Positions 49,418 to 57,805 of a stretch of 64,000 bases of DNA are shown piece after piece. This stretch comes from Rhodococcus pseudokoreensis (GTDB lineage: Bacteria > Actinomycetota > Actinomycetes > Mycobacteriales > Mycobacteriaceae). The stretch spans positions 1 through 64,000 of the forward strand of contig NZ_CP070617.1 of assembly GCF_017068395.1 (NCBI RefSeq), given 5' to 3'. Both the position numbers and the translations under genes were made by a program. Every line of letters begins with the position of its first letter. Within the stretch, counting starts at the first letter, position 1. The notes beneath the pieces were generated by a model. It searched no databases. It saw only the letters and a program-made list of their open reading frames with translations, and was not told where the DNA came from.

Positions 49418-49954
49418 TCATGTCAGGAACTCTACTGTGACTCGATGCGCTATTGCGGCCTTAGCGGTACCTCCGCGCCCCCAAGCCCACGCGTGGACAT
49501 CCGGTATCCACAGGAGCGGGTTGTCTGCCCCGGCCGGTTCGTGAAGATACTCGAGGACAGGATCGTGGCCGAGGACTCCTCGGATAACCTTCCTGTCTTC
49601 CGTATCCTGATCACAGGATTCGATCACCGCTCGCGCAACACCGAGTTCATCCAGTCGCCCGAACACCTGAGCCAACGCCAGATCGCGTGCGACCCGAGTG
49701 GGACACGCCTTCCTCACGACGTACAGGTAGCTGTGAGCCTCGAGCGCAGCGACTCCATTGATAATCCGCTGGGCGTCCTTGCCAGCGCTCTTCATATGGA
49801 TACGGCTTGTCCCCTTCGCCCGAAGGGCAAGCATGCTGGCTCGAATACCGCTCACATCGGCCGACGTGACGGTCGCGGCACAGATCATGAACTTATTCTT
49901 CCCCGGCCGGCCGGATTCATCGATGAAGGCATGCAATTTTCCTGTGCCCACCAT
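49418..49954 (-). CDS. DUF3800-like protein
   Basis: A 178-residue protein starting MVGTGKLHAFIDESGRPG; FIDESG followed by KFMICAATV is the hallmark of DUF3800 proteins, which have an RNase H-like fold and are frequent on mobile elements. VARAVIESCD and the final VHAWAWGRGG...AAIAHRV segment carry further acidic and His residues. The start overlaps the stop of the winged-helix gene (TGATG). A nuclease activity is possible but not shown. Confidence 0.7.
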   Translation of the reverse strand: MVGTGKLHAFIDESGRPGKNKFMICAATVTSADVSGIRASMLALRAKGTSRIHMKSAGKDAQRIINGVAALEAHSYLYVVRKACPTRVARDLALAQVFGRLDELGVARAVIESCDQDTEDRKVIRGVLGHDPVLEYLHEPAGADNPLLWIPDVHAWAWGRGGTAKAAIAHRVTVEFLT

Positions 49955-50781
49955 CACTTACCGCCTTTGCGTGGCGTTGACTGCTTCCTCGCCTCAAGCT
50001 GGAGATCCCGACGGCGGACGGTGCTGAACGGGTCTCGAAGGGCGCGGTGATAACGCTCGCGCAGCACTCCCTTCGGCAGCCGCGGCGACGCCACGCGCTG
50101 GATGTGTATATCCAGAAGCTTCTCCGCGCTGAGTTCGGCGTACCCACGCTCCGCTGTACGTTCGGAGATCCCGTACCACTTCTGTGCTCGGTCGACGGCC
50201 ATCTCAAATGGCGGCTTCCCTTGCGTCTCCTTCAGCATGATCAGCAGCATCGCCTTGCCCGGCAGACGTAGTCGGTCAATATAACCGTCTGTCCAATACT
50301 CGTGAGGAATCGTGAAATACCCGCCCTCAGCTGACTCGTCGGATTGCAGTCCTGGTTTCGACCATGGCCGGCCAGTGCCGTCTTCGAGCAGCGGTGTGAT
50401 GATCGTTGTGTGGCCCCGACGGCGCCTCGTCACGAGACCCATTTCCTCGAGCACCCGAAATGTCTTCGACACCGTAGTGAGTCCACACGGCTTACGCGTA
50501 CTGAAAATGTTCGCCCACGCACCGAGGGGGAGAGGGTCGTCGTCGGAGAGCACCGGCTGCAGCGCGTAGGCGGTGAGGATCGCGTCGAGAGCCCGCTCCT
50601 GACGATTGGTCACGAACGAGGCCAGACTCGCAGAACGATCCGCTGATCCAGGAGGCCGCTGGACGAACGAGTTTCGCACGGGGCAGTATTCACGCTTGAC
50701 GCTCGTCAATAGGCTGCGTAGAGCCTCGGCGGGACTCAGCGGTGTGTCGTCAACAAGTTCGGCGAACGGATCAGTACTCAT
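49954..50781 (-). CDS. Winged-helix DNA-binding protein, possible second replication initiator
   Basis: The 275-residue protein has two winged-helix regions: LPLGAWANIFSTRKPCGLTT with VSKTFRVLEEMGLVTRRRRG, and YIDRLRLPGKAMLLIMLKET with YGISERTAERGYAELSAEKL. Two tandem wHTH domains and phased repeats just upstream recall iteron-binding RepA proteins; a transcription factor is the alternative. ATG at 50781 stands eight bases after TATTCT and has no ribosome site, so the mRNA may be leaderless. The longer open frame upstream is rejected as a shadow. Confidence 0.65.
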   Translation of the reverse strand: MSTDPFAELVDDTPLSPAEALRSLLTSVKREYCPVRNSFVQRPPGSADRSASLASFVTNRQERALDAILTAYALQPVLSDDDPLPLGAWANIFSTRKPCGLTTVSKTFRVLEEMGLVTRRRRGHTTIITPLLEDGTGRPWSKPGLQSDESAEGGYFTIPHEYWTDGYIDRLRLPGKAMLLIMLKETQGKPPFEMAVDRAQKWYGISERTAERGYAELSAEKLLDIHIQRVASPRLPKGVLRERYHRALRDPFSTVRRRDLQLEARKQSTPRKGGK

Positions 50782-50859
50782 ACACAGGGAGAATACCGGC
50801 CCAGGGTCACCCTCATGACGCGTCAGGCTTAGCGAGCCTAGCTTGCCAGGTGCCACTGT

Positions 50860-50916
50860 GAGACACCTTGATACAACTACTGATACACCTAGTGAAACAC
50901 CTCTGAAACTACTTAG
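50860..50916. repeat. Five helically phased iteron-like repeats
   Basis: Units of the form GA(T/A)ACACCTACT begin at 50860, 50870, 50882, 50894 and 50905, i.e. every 10-12 bases, one helical turn. They start three bases after the 16-bp box CTTGCCAGGTGCCACT. They lie about 80 bases before the winged-helix gene. They fit a replication iteron set or a cooperative operator. Confidence 0.6.
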
Positions 50917-51175
50917 ACGTATACGGGACCCAGCGGCGCGGAGGCTCCCCCCTCCAACACCTCGAGTTGCTGCTCGAGGAACCCGTCCGAGCAGTTTCCC
51001 GACTCTTAGGGCTGCCGAGAGGGATGGCCCATGGATAGCAGTCGATCCGAGGGGTGATCGACCGGCTCGACCTGGCTGGTTATCGCGAGCGCCCCTCCCG
51101 GACCTAACGCTTCCGGGCCTGCAGCGTGAGCCGCCCCAGGGGGAGCGTGTTCGCGATGGCTGCGTGACCCGTGGG
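50917..51175. other. Remaining intergenic region before the relaxase 3' end
   Basis: No gene is supported. CTCGAGttgctgCTCGAG (about 50961-50978) and GTCGAT...ATCGAC (about 51040-51062) are small hairpins; the latter may terminate the relaxase transcript. Confidence 0.35.
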
Positions 51176-54100
51176 CTACAGGGTGGGTCCGCGGCGGTGT
51201 GGGCCTTGTTGTTGCCGACGGATCTCGTCGCGCCGCTGGGCGCGGCGGGCTTCCTCGAGGCGTCGTTGCTCGGCGCGTTCTTCGGCGAGCTGTTGGTCGT
51301 GACGTAGCTGCTCTTGCTGCATGGCGGTGCGCTCGACAAGGTCCGCGGGTGCGGCGGGCGCCGACTCCGATTCGCCTCGGAGGTCTCGGATGCGGGCGGT
51401 GATGTGGTGGTAGGCGCGGGCTGCGTCGCCGTGCTCGGGTTGTTCACCGAGCAGGCTGCGGTCGGTGGTGACGCCGAATTGCTCGCGGTAGGCGGCGGCT
51501 TGCGCGGCTGCTGCGATCCAGCGAGCGCGGTCGATGCCGCTGTCGGGAACTTCACCGAGGTGGTTCGTCCATTCGGGTCGTTCGGTGGCGGCTTGTTGGC
51601 CGAGTTCGCGGGTTCGGTCGGTGATTTCGGCGTACCGACGGTGCGACCAGGCGACGAGTTCGTGGTCGACACCTTCCCGGTCTTGGTGTGGTGGCTGCAC
51701 CCATGTGGGGGCCGCGGGGTCACGGCGTTCGCGGCCGAGAGGCCACCGTTGTTCGCTGATCTCGATGAGTTGTCGTGCGGTCGGCTCCGCCGCGCCCGAG
51801 GTCTCCCTCAGGTCGTCTATGGCCCGTTCCGGGGGGTATCCGGTGCGGTCGATGTGGCGCAGACGCACGGCGAGTTCGCTCCAGCTCTGCTGGTCGTCGA
51901 GGATCGTCTCGGCGTGCCGACCGAACGCATCTCGCAGTGTCGGCTTGAGGTGGTCGGCCCAAATGTCGGCCTCGTGCAGGCCGGTGTCGATTCTGGGTTG
52001 CAGTCGCCAGTGCATCACCTCCGACACGGAGTCAGCGGAGGCGAGTTCACGCTCGGCGGCTCCTTCGCGGAGCACCTGTCCAAGCTCGAGACCGACGGCC
52101 TCGGCGCGTTGCGCTTGGTGCACGAACGCTTCCCAGGCGTCCTCGTGAACCATCGTGTTCGCGAGTCCGTGGCCGAGGTGTTCACGCACGATGGCCTCGT
52201 ACCGACCCGCGTCGAGCAGGTCGTTGGCGTACCCGTAGCCGGGGATGTTGTGGGAGAGCTTGAGGTGCTCGACGGCGGCTTCGCGTTGTTGTTCGGTGGC
52301 CGAGCGTTCGGCTCCGTCGCGGCCGATGATGCCGCGCAGGACCTCGTCGGCGATCCTCTCCTCGGGGTGTTTGTGATCGAGGTCGAGGTCGATGATCTTG
52401 TCCGTCACCACGAAGGCGTTGTTGCTCTGGACGGCCCTGCTGAGCATCACGTAGAGGGACTGACGATCCATCGACGGATCGGCGATGCCGTACAGGGTGT
52501 CGACGGTGGCGCCCTGGACGCGGTGCACGGTGGTGGCGTAGCCGAGTTCGCACCAGTGGCGAACGTAGTCGGGCGGGAGAACCACCTTGCCGCCGTGGTT
52601 GATGTGCTGCACGTGCATACTGCCGTCCCCGCCGAGTTCGAGCACGTCCCACAGGTCACCGTTGGCGACCCAGTCGTTGCGGGAGCCGACGGCTCGCAGT
52701 GTGGTGTCGTTCTGGCGGGTGACGATGCGGTCACCGACACCGGCGTGAAGGTCGTCGGCGAGGGTGACTTGATCGGCCGGGTCGACCTCTCCGGCTGCGA
52801 TGCGATCGGTGCGGGCGCGTTCGTTGAGCTGGGCGACGGTGTCGTTACGGGGCGCAGCCATGACCGAGTCCTTGCCGGCGTCGGTGTCGGCCTTCCATGC
52901 GGTGTAGACCCGGTCGACGAGTTCGTCTTCCATCCCGTAGTGCACGCGGTCTTTCGCGAAGTACCAGGCCGCCGCCGATTGATCTCCGGCACGCAACCGC
53001 AGTGAGATCTCACGCTCCTCGTAGTCGGCGAAGCGGTGCACTGCGCTGAGGGTGGGTGCGTTGGTTTCCTTCGCGACGAGCCGTAGCGCACCGCCTCCTT
53101 CGACTGCGCCGAGCTGTTGGGGGTCACCGAGTAGTTTCACGACCGCACCCTGCTCGTAGGCGACCGCGACGATGCGGTCGATGTTGTGGCGCGACGCCAT
53201 ACCGGCTTCATCGACGAGGATCAGATCACCGGGCCGGATCCCGGTGTCGTGCCCGTGCTGATGCAGGGTCAGAACCCGGTCGATGGTCTGCCCGGTCGCA
53301 TCGATCTCTGCTTCGAGGACCTTCGCGGCGACCTGAGAAGAAGCCAGAGCGTGTACGTTCGCGCCGCCCGCCTTCCAGGCATCGGTGACCACTTTCATGG
53401 CGGTGGTCTTGCCGGTGCCGGCCGGTCCGATGCCTGCCGAGAGCAGTGTTCCGCTGAACACGAAGTGCCGGGCGAGAGCTTCCTGCCCGGCGTTGAGCGT
53501 CCTTCCTGTGAGCCGCTGCGATGCGGCGAGGGCCGCATTGAACGCCTCTTCACTGCCCATTACGGCGGTGGGAGTGTGCGCCGCGGCGACGAGTCGAGCT
53601 TCGGATTCGAGGACCTCACGGGAGGTGTAGGTCTGATTGCCGTGCACTGTGAGGACGCTTTCTCCGTCGCTGCGCCGCAGCACCGCGGGGGCGGAATCCT
53701 GCTTCCTGGTGAGCCGGATTGATCCGCGGCCGAGGACGGATTCGGTCACCTTGTCGCGGACGATCAGGTAGTCCGCGTCGGTGGCGAAGATCGTGTCCTT
53801 GAGCTGCCGGTCGACCTCGGCCGCTACATGCCAGCGGTTCCAACTCGACTTCTCCCGTTCGAGGACGGAGAGGACCGCGGCACCGGTTTCGTGGGCATCG
53901 ATCTGATCGGCGGTGACGGTGCTGACCTTGCGGCCAATGCACCGTCGGACGACCCGGCCGACGCGGTGGGTGCCGAGGACTCTGGCGGCGCGGCCGAGGC
54001 TTTCGCGGCGCATGGCCTCGTAGGAACGCGGGGCAGGCTTGTGCCCGCGAGTCTCGAGGGTGGCCTGGTCGGCGAGCTTGGTTTGCATGGCCGGCGAGGG

Positions 54101-55192
54101 ATTGCGGCCGTGACGGTTGTGGTAGCTCGACACCAGTTCGGTGAGGCGTCTTTCGATGGTCTCGCGGCGGGAGAACTCATCGATGAGTTCCTGGGAAATG
54201 CCGTCGATCTCGCGGACCGGGCGCCTACCAGCGGTCCTCTTGGCCCGCTCGACAAACTGGACGCCGAGCTCCCGGGACAGGGCTTGCTCGAATGCGGTGT
54301 TGTAGGTTTCCGAGGCGGACACGGCGAGCTTGTGCAGCACGCGGCCGTCGAGGCTGCGCCACTTCCCGTCTACCCCCATGACTTTGGTGGAGATCGCGAC
54401 GTGGGTGTGTAGGTTCGGATCCCCGTTGCGGTTGTCGCGGTGATCGAAACGGGTGTAGGTCAGTCCCTTCGTTTCGATCTGGGCGACTCCGGCCTTCCCG
54501 ACGCGGGTGTATGCGGCGTGTTCTTCGATCTGTTCGAGGGCTAGATCACGTGCCTCGGCGTGGCAGTTCTGAACGGCACGGCGGATCGTGTCGTCACCGA
54601 GGACCCACAGAACGGATGCTGATTTCACCGGAGTGAAAACGCAGTCGTAGCCGGCGACCGGCTGGCGTTCGCGCCGTGTCTGGCTGGCCATATACCGGGC
54701 GAGTTCGCTCTCGTCAGCGGGGGAGCGGCCGATCTCGATATGGAACTGATCCGCCCCGATCCGGTACCGGATCGCGGTGCGCTGTTCCTCGGTGAGTGTC
54801 GTGCCTAGTCGTTCGCGCTCAGCCTCGAATTCGGTGCGCACACGACGCATGAAGGGAACGTCGTTGCGGAACGAGGCGAACCGGCGACCCAGCCGCTCGG
54901 CTTGAACCGCCTCTTTCGCCGGCGTCCCTTCGGCGATGGCCTGCCGAATGTGCTCGTCGGCATTCGGGTGTAGTCCTTCACCGAAGAGGGCCTTCATCTG
55001 GTCTTCACTGACCGTGCCAGAGACTCCAAGAACCTCGGCTCCGCTACCGCCCCAGATTCCCGGCGGGTTGCCGTCGACGTTGTAGTAATCGGAGATCTGC
55101 TCACCCTTCTCCAGCCGGTAATCGCCAGTGGCGACCTCGCGGGTGAGATAGGTGTAACCGTCGCCTGCGTGAAGCGGGTGGACGGTCATCAT
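51176..55192 (-). CDS. MobF relaxase-helicase (TraA/TrwC type)
   Basis: The 1338-residue protein has the N-terminal TrwC relaxase domain: Tyr residues near YTYLTREVATGDY, FTPVKSASVLWVLGD, and GDPNLHTHVAIST with the HxH of the HUH motif. A RecD-like helicase follows: GIGPAGTGKTTAMKVV (Walker A), LILVDEAGMASRH (Walker B), TVHRVQGATVDTLYG (motif V-VI), and a long charged C terminus. It nicks at oriT and unwinds the transferred strand. ATG at 55192 is six bases after TACGAT without ribosome site. The oriT probably lies in 55193-55422. Confidence 0.96.
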   Translation of the reverse strand: MMTVHPLHAGDGYTYLTREVATGDYRLEKGEQISDYYNVDGNPPGIWGGSGAEVLGVSGTVSEDQMKALFGEGLHPNADEHIRQAIAEGTPAKEAVQAERLGRRFASFRNDVPFMRRVRTEFEAERERLGTTLTEEQRTAIRYRIGADQFHIEIGRSPADESELARYMASQTRRERQPVAGYDCVFTPVKSASVLWVLGDDTIRRAVQNCHAEARDLALEQIEEHAAYTRVGKAGVAQIETKGLTYTRFDHRDNRNGDPNLHTHVAISTKVMGVDGKWRSLDGRVLHKLAVSASETYNTAFEQALSRELGVQFVERAKRTAGRRPVREIDGISQELIDEFSRRETIERRLTELVSSYHNRHGRNPSPAMQTKLADQATLETRGHKPAPRSYEAMRRESLGRAARVLGTHRVGRVVRRCIGRKVSTVTADQIDAHETGAAVLSVLEREKSSWNRWHVAAEVDRQLKDTIFATDADYLIVRDKVTESVLGRGSIRLTRKQDSAPAVLRRSDGESVLTVHGNQTYTSREVLESEARLVAAAHTPTAVMGSEEAFNAALAASQRLTGRTLNAGQEALARHFVFSGTLLSAGIGPAGTGKTTAMKVVTDAWKAGGANVHALASSQVAAKVLEAEIDATGQTIDRVLTLHQHGHDTGIRPGDLILVDEAGMASRHNIDRIVAVAYEQGAVVKLLGDPQQLGAVEGGGALRLVAKETNAPTLSAVHRFADYEEREISLRLRAGDQSAAAWYFAKDRVHYGMEDELVDRVYTAWKADTDAGKDSVMAAPRNDTVAQLNERARTDRIAAGEVDPADQVTLADDLHAGVGDRIVTRQNDTTLRAVGSRNDWVANGDLWDVLELGGDGSMHVQHINHGGKVVLPPDYVRHWCELGYATTVHRVQGATVDTLYGIADPSMDRQSLYVMLSRAVQSNNAFVVTDKIIDLDLDHKHPEERIADEVLRGIIGRDGAERSATEQQREAAVEHLKLSHNIPGYGYANDLLDAGRYEAIVREHLGHGLANTMVHEDAWEAFVHQAQRAEAVGLELGQVLREGAAERELASADSVSEVMHWRLQPRIDTGLHEADIWADHLKPTLRDAFGRHAETILDDQQSWSELAVRLRHIDRTGYPPERAIDDLRETSGAAEPTARQLIEISEQRWPLGRERRDPAAPTWVQPPHQDREGVDHELVAWSHRRYAEITDRTRELGQQAATERPEWTNHLGEVPDSGIDRARWIAAAAQAAAYREQFGVTTDRSLLGEQPEHGDAARAYHHITARIRDLRGESESAPAAPADLVERTAMQQEQLRHDQQLAEERAEQRRLEEARRAQRRDEIRRQQQGPHRRGPTL

Positions 55193-55422
55193 GTCGGAAT
55201 CGTAGCGCGAAAAGTCGAAGTTAGGTTCCCCTAAGACACTATTAGTGCAAGAGGTGTGTCTCAGATTTGATCGTTGCCGCAGGTCACTGCGGTGCAGTGG
55301 GCAGCAACGCAGGGACCGGATGGACCGGTGAGCGCAGCGATGCACTTGGCGATTCCTAACTCGCTGATTGGTCGCGGTGTTTCGTTGGCGCGATTGTCGG
55401 TGCCGGTCGGTACGATTCGGTC
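55193..55422. promoter_or_regulatory. Divergent leaderless promoters; candidate oriT region
   Basis: Minus strand: TACGAT (55204-55199) six bases before the relaxase ATG. Plus strand: TACGAT (55411-55416) six bases before the ATG at 55423. The shared pattern TACGATTC then ATG suggests equal regulation. The AT-richer stretch 55220-55275 with GACACTATTAGTGCAAGAGG is a candidate nic-region because oriT normally lies beside the relaxase gene; no nic site is recognised. Confidence 0.5.
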
Positions 55423-56230
55423 ATGTCCTCACCACCGCCGGCCGCACCCGCCGGGCTCGCGTGCCCACGCGCAGGGGGCGGCGTGTGGTTGGAAGTCGCG
55501 TACGCGGAGAAGGACCACGCCAAGTCGCTGGGCGCGCGCTGGGATCCGGGCACCAGGATGTGGTACGCGTCCCCGGGCCGGGAGCAGAGTTTGTCTCCGT
55601 GGTTGGGCGCTGCCGTCCGCGTTGCCTTGGGAGGACCGCGCATTCGGAAGTGGACTGTTCGTCGATCTCATCCCGGACTCATGCTGGTTCACCAACGTCC
55701 GGTCGTGCGTCAGCACACGAGACTGGTTCCGAATCCGGAAGATGGTCTACGGCCGCGCCTGCAACCGCTGCGAGGCGTGCGGGGCTGTCGAGAACACGGA
55801 CGCCAGTATTCGCATGGAGGCGCACGAGCGTTGGCTCTACGACGACGAGGCGCACGTTCAGTACCTACGGCGACTGGTCTGCCTGTGCACTCTGTGCCAT
55901 CAGTCGACGCACTTCGGGTACGCCGAAGTCACCGGCAACGGTGCACGCGCATTCGCGCATCTGTCCTCGGTGACCGGATACACGAACGAACAGTCTGCCA
56001 AGCACATCGCGGATGCGATCGTGGTGTGGCGTCGCCGCTCCCGTTACGACTGGACGCTGAACCTGAGAATGCTTACCGACGCCGGTATCGCGGTGGCCCC
56101 GCCCGTTCGCGGCCCGGAGCGACGGGCAGTCGCCGAGCGCCAGACTCAAGCGGTGCGACCGATGCCGGAACCTCTCGGGCATAGCGGCGGGGAACCGGGC
56201 ATGAGCATCCGACCGATCCACTTGGACTAA
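55423..56230 (+). pseudogene. DUF5710/HNH-like gene with a single-base frameshift
   Basis: The first frame encodes VWLEVAYAEKDHAKSLGARW and TRMWYASPGREQ, a DUF5710 domain. Then it leaves the family pattern, while the other frame takes over with DRAFGSGLFVDLIPDSCWFT, CNRCEACG, MEAHERWLYDDEA and CLCTLCHQSTHFG, the conserved rest with two CxxC pairs and an HNH-like core. Removing one G from GGG at 55605-55607 restores a 268-residue protein reading SPWLALPSALPWEDRAFGSG. It is either a recent pseudogene, a sequencing error or a slippery site. The leaderless ATG is six bases after TACGAT. Confidence 0.72.
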
Positions 56231-56244
56231 CGAAGGAGCAACGC

Positions 56245-56718
56245 ATGGCAAAGAAGGACTCCGCAGTCAAAGCGCGTCAGCGGGCTCGCGAGCAGATGGC
56301 GGCGAAGCTGGCTGAGCAACGTAAGCGGGAGCAGGCCAACGAGGCTGACCTCGCGACGTTCTTCGAAACCGAGGACGCGCTCACAGCTGCTGCCGACGAA
56401 CGGGATGCGGCGATCGCCAAGGCTCACAGTGACTACGACAAGGCCACCGGCAAGGTCACCGCGACGCGATCCTCAGCTCTCGCGGCGATTCGCGGGCGCG
56501 GGGAGACGGTGGCCGATCTCGCTACCCTGACCGGGCTCACCACTCGCGAGGTGAATGCACTGCTGAAGACGACACACAGCAGCTCCCCGGCGGAGAAGAA
56601 GACCGCCGAAAAGACTGCGGAATCCGCCACCGCGACGGATCGATCTGCAACTGCTGAACCCGCCAAGACCGAAGCGACTCCGGAGCCGTTGGGTTCGTCC
56701 GACGCGCTCGCGTCCTGA
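56245..56718 (+). CDS. Coiled-coil protein with HTH
   Basis: The 157-residue product begins MAKKDSAVKARQRAREQMAA with a charged coiled coil, continues with DERDAAIAKAHSDYDKATGK and an HTH-like GETVADLATLTGLTTREVNA, and ends in an Ala/Thr/Glu-rich tail. GAAGGAG seven bases before the ATG is a strong ribosome site. It is the first intact gene after the HNH-like pseudogene. It may be an accessory DNA-binding protein of the relaxosome, inferred from position only. Confidence 0.72.
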   Translation: MAKKDSAVKARQRAREQMAAKLAEQRKREQANEADLATFFETEDALTAAADERDAAIAKAHSDYDKATGKVTATRSSALAAIRGRGETVADLATLTGLTTREVNALLKTTHSSSPAEKKTAEKTAESATATDRSATAEPAKTEATPEPLGSSDALAS

Positions 56719-56726
56719 CCGCCACG

Positions 56727-56912
56727 ATGCACCGGAAGCCGGCCACGGATGCGACCCTCCCCATCTCGGGGCAGGCGCCGACTGTGGGTGGGACACAGAC
56801 CCGGAGGGCCAGATCTGTGTGCCATCCACACGAGGGTCCCGGCTGTCCCGATTTGTGGTGGGCCGCCCGCACCGATGGGGCGGAACCGCGGCGAGGGCAA
56901 CATCATGGGTGA
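56727..56912 (+). CDS. Doubtful small ORF upstream of the HNH gene
   Basis: A 61-residue ORF starting eight bases after the previous stop (MHRKPATDATLPISGQ...). It contains CHPHEGPGC and ends over the start of the HNH gene, an eight-base overlap. Possible translational coupling is the only support; no ribosome site or family is recognised. Confidence 0.35.
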   Translation: MHRKPATDATLPISGQAPTVGGTQTRRARSVCHPHEGPGCPDLWWAARTDGAEPRRGQHHG

Positions 56913-57408
56913 GACACTCGTCGTGGGCGACGCCGCCGAACAACGACGCTTCTGGAAACATGTGGTCCGGGGCCCCGGCGAACGCGACTGTTGGATCTAC
57001 GCCGCCGCCGTGTCTGACGATGGATACGGCAGATTTTGGGTCTCGCGCAACGGCAGACAGAAGGTGGTGCGCCCGCACCGGTACGCGTTGGCGATCGAAC
57101 TCGGTCGGCCGCTGAACGCCGACGAGGTTGCGTTGCACGAAGTCTGCGACAACCCGATCTGTGTTCGGGCGTCGTCGGAAGCGTTAGGTCGTCCGCACGT
57201 CGTACTCGGCACGCAAGCGCAAAACCTCGCCGGCATGGGTGCGAAGGGCCGCGGCGGCGGGCGCGGCCAGACCTGGCATTGGTACGGACCCGACCGTGCC
57301 GCACGTGCCGCTCGATCGCGAGCATTGCGGGAGGCAGTGCGAAACGGGTGGGACGACGAAAAGGTGCAGGACGCCTTTTTGCACAGCGACGTCCCGACAT
57401 TGTTCTGA
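56905..57408 (+). CDS. HNH endonuclease-like protein
   Basis: The 167-residue protein follows the pattern of phage/plasmid HNH proteins: ERDCWIYAAAVSDDGYGRFW, VVRPHRYALAIELGRPL, VALHEVCDNPICVR (HxxCxxxxCxxxxH-type core), then HVVLGTQAQNLAGMGAKGR. These nick or cut DNA using one metal ion. GAGGG precedes the ATG at 56905. It may act on target DNA in trans or as a homing-type nuclease; a defence role is also possible. Confidence 0.8.
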   Translation: MGETLVVGDAAEQRRFWKHVVRGPGERDCWIYAAAVSDDGYGRFWVSRNGRQKVVRPHRYALAIELGRPLNADEVALHEVCDNPICVRASSEALGRPHVVLGTQAQNLAGMGAKGRGGGRGQTWHWYGPDRAARAARSRALREAVRNGWDDEKVQDAFLHSDVPTLF

Positions 57409-57463
57409 ACAACACGAACCCGACCGGCCGACGTCTGGAAGCGTTAGGTGAGAAGGGGAGATC

Positions 57464-57661
57464 ATGAACGAGAACGAAGCAGTCGTGCAACGTTCGACGG
57501 TCGAGGCTGCGTTGTATCAGGCGACCAAGCACACCTGGTCCGTGCCGGATGCCGACTTGGAAGCGATCGTTGCAGGCGCGTCCGCCGGGCCGTTGCACCG
57601 CACTGCCGCTGGCATCGACATGGCGTTTCCGAACCCGGACGCTCTGCGCGGTCTGCTCTAG
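57464..57661 (+). CDS. Small hypothetical protein
   Basis: A 65-residue protein (starts MNENEAVVQRSTVEAALYQA, ends NPDALRGLL). GAGAAGGGGAG lies five bases before the ATG. It is helical in its first half and follows the HNH gene by 55 bases, so it is likely the last gene of that operon, in front of a strong terminator. The family is not recognised. Confidence 0.65.
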   Translation: MNENEAVVQRSTVEAALYQATKHTWSVPDADLEAIVAGASAGPLHRTAAGIDMAFPNPDALRGLL

Positions 57662-57751
57662 ACGCGGCCCGCGCGTCACGAGGTGTGTTGCTCGTGACGC
57701 AGGCGCGGAGGGTGTTCGGGCTCGATGCCCGATCACCCTCTACACTCACCG

Positions 57752-57793
57752 AAGGCGCACCCCCGAACCTAAGCCGTTCGGGGGCGCGCCTTT
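57752..57793. terminator. Strong bidirectional terminator
   Basis: AAGGCGCACCCCCGAAC pairs with GTTCGGGGGCGCGCCTT around CTAAGCC, followed on the plus strand by TTTCGTTT. It lies between convergent genes (stops 57661 and 57806) and can end both transcripts. Confidence 0.88.
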
Positions 57794-57805
57794 CGTTTGT
57801 CGATG

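Noticed and set aside
50782..51723. Upstream extension of the winged-helix frame
   Set aside because: Low-complexity Pro/Ser/Thr translation overlapping the end of the relaxase gene; start at 50781 has a -10 box.
51314..53005. 563-codon plus-strand open frame
   Set aside because: Shadow of the relaxase-helicase on the opposite strand.
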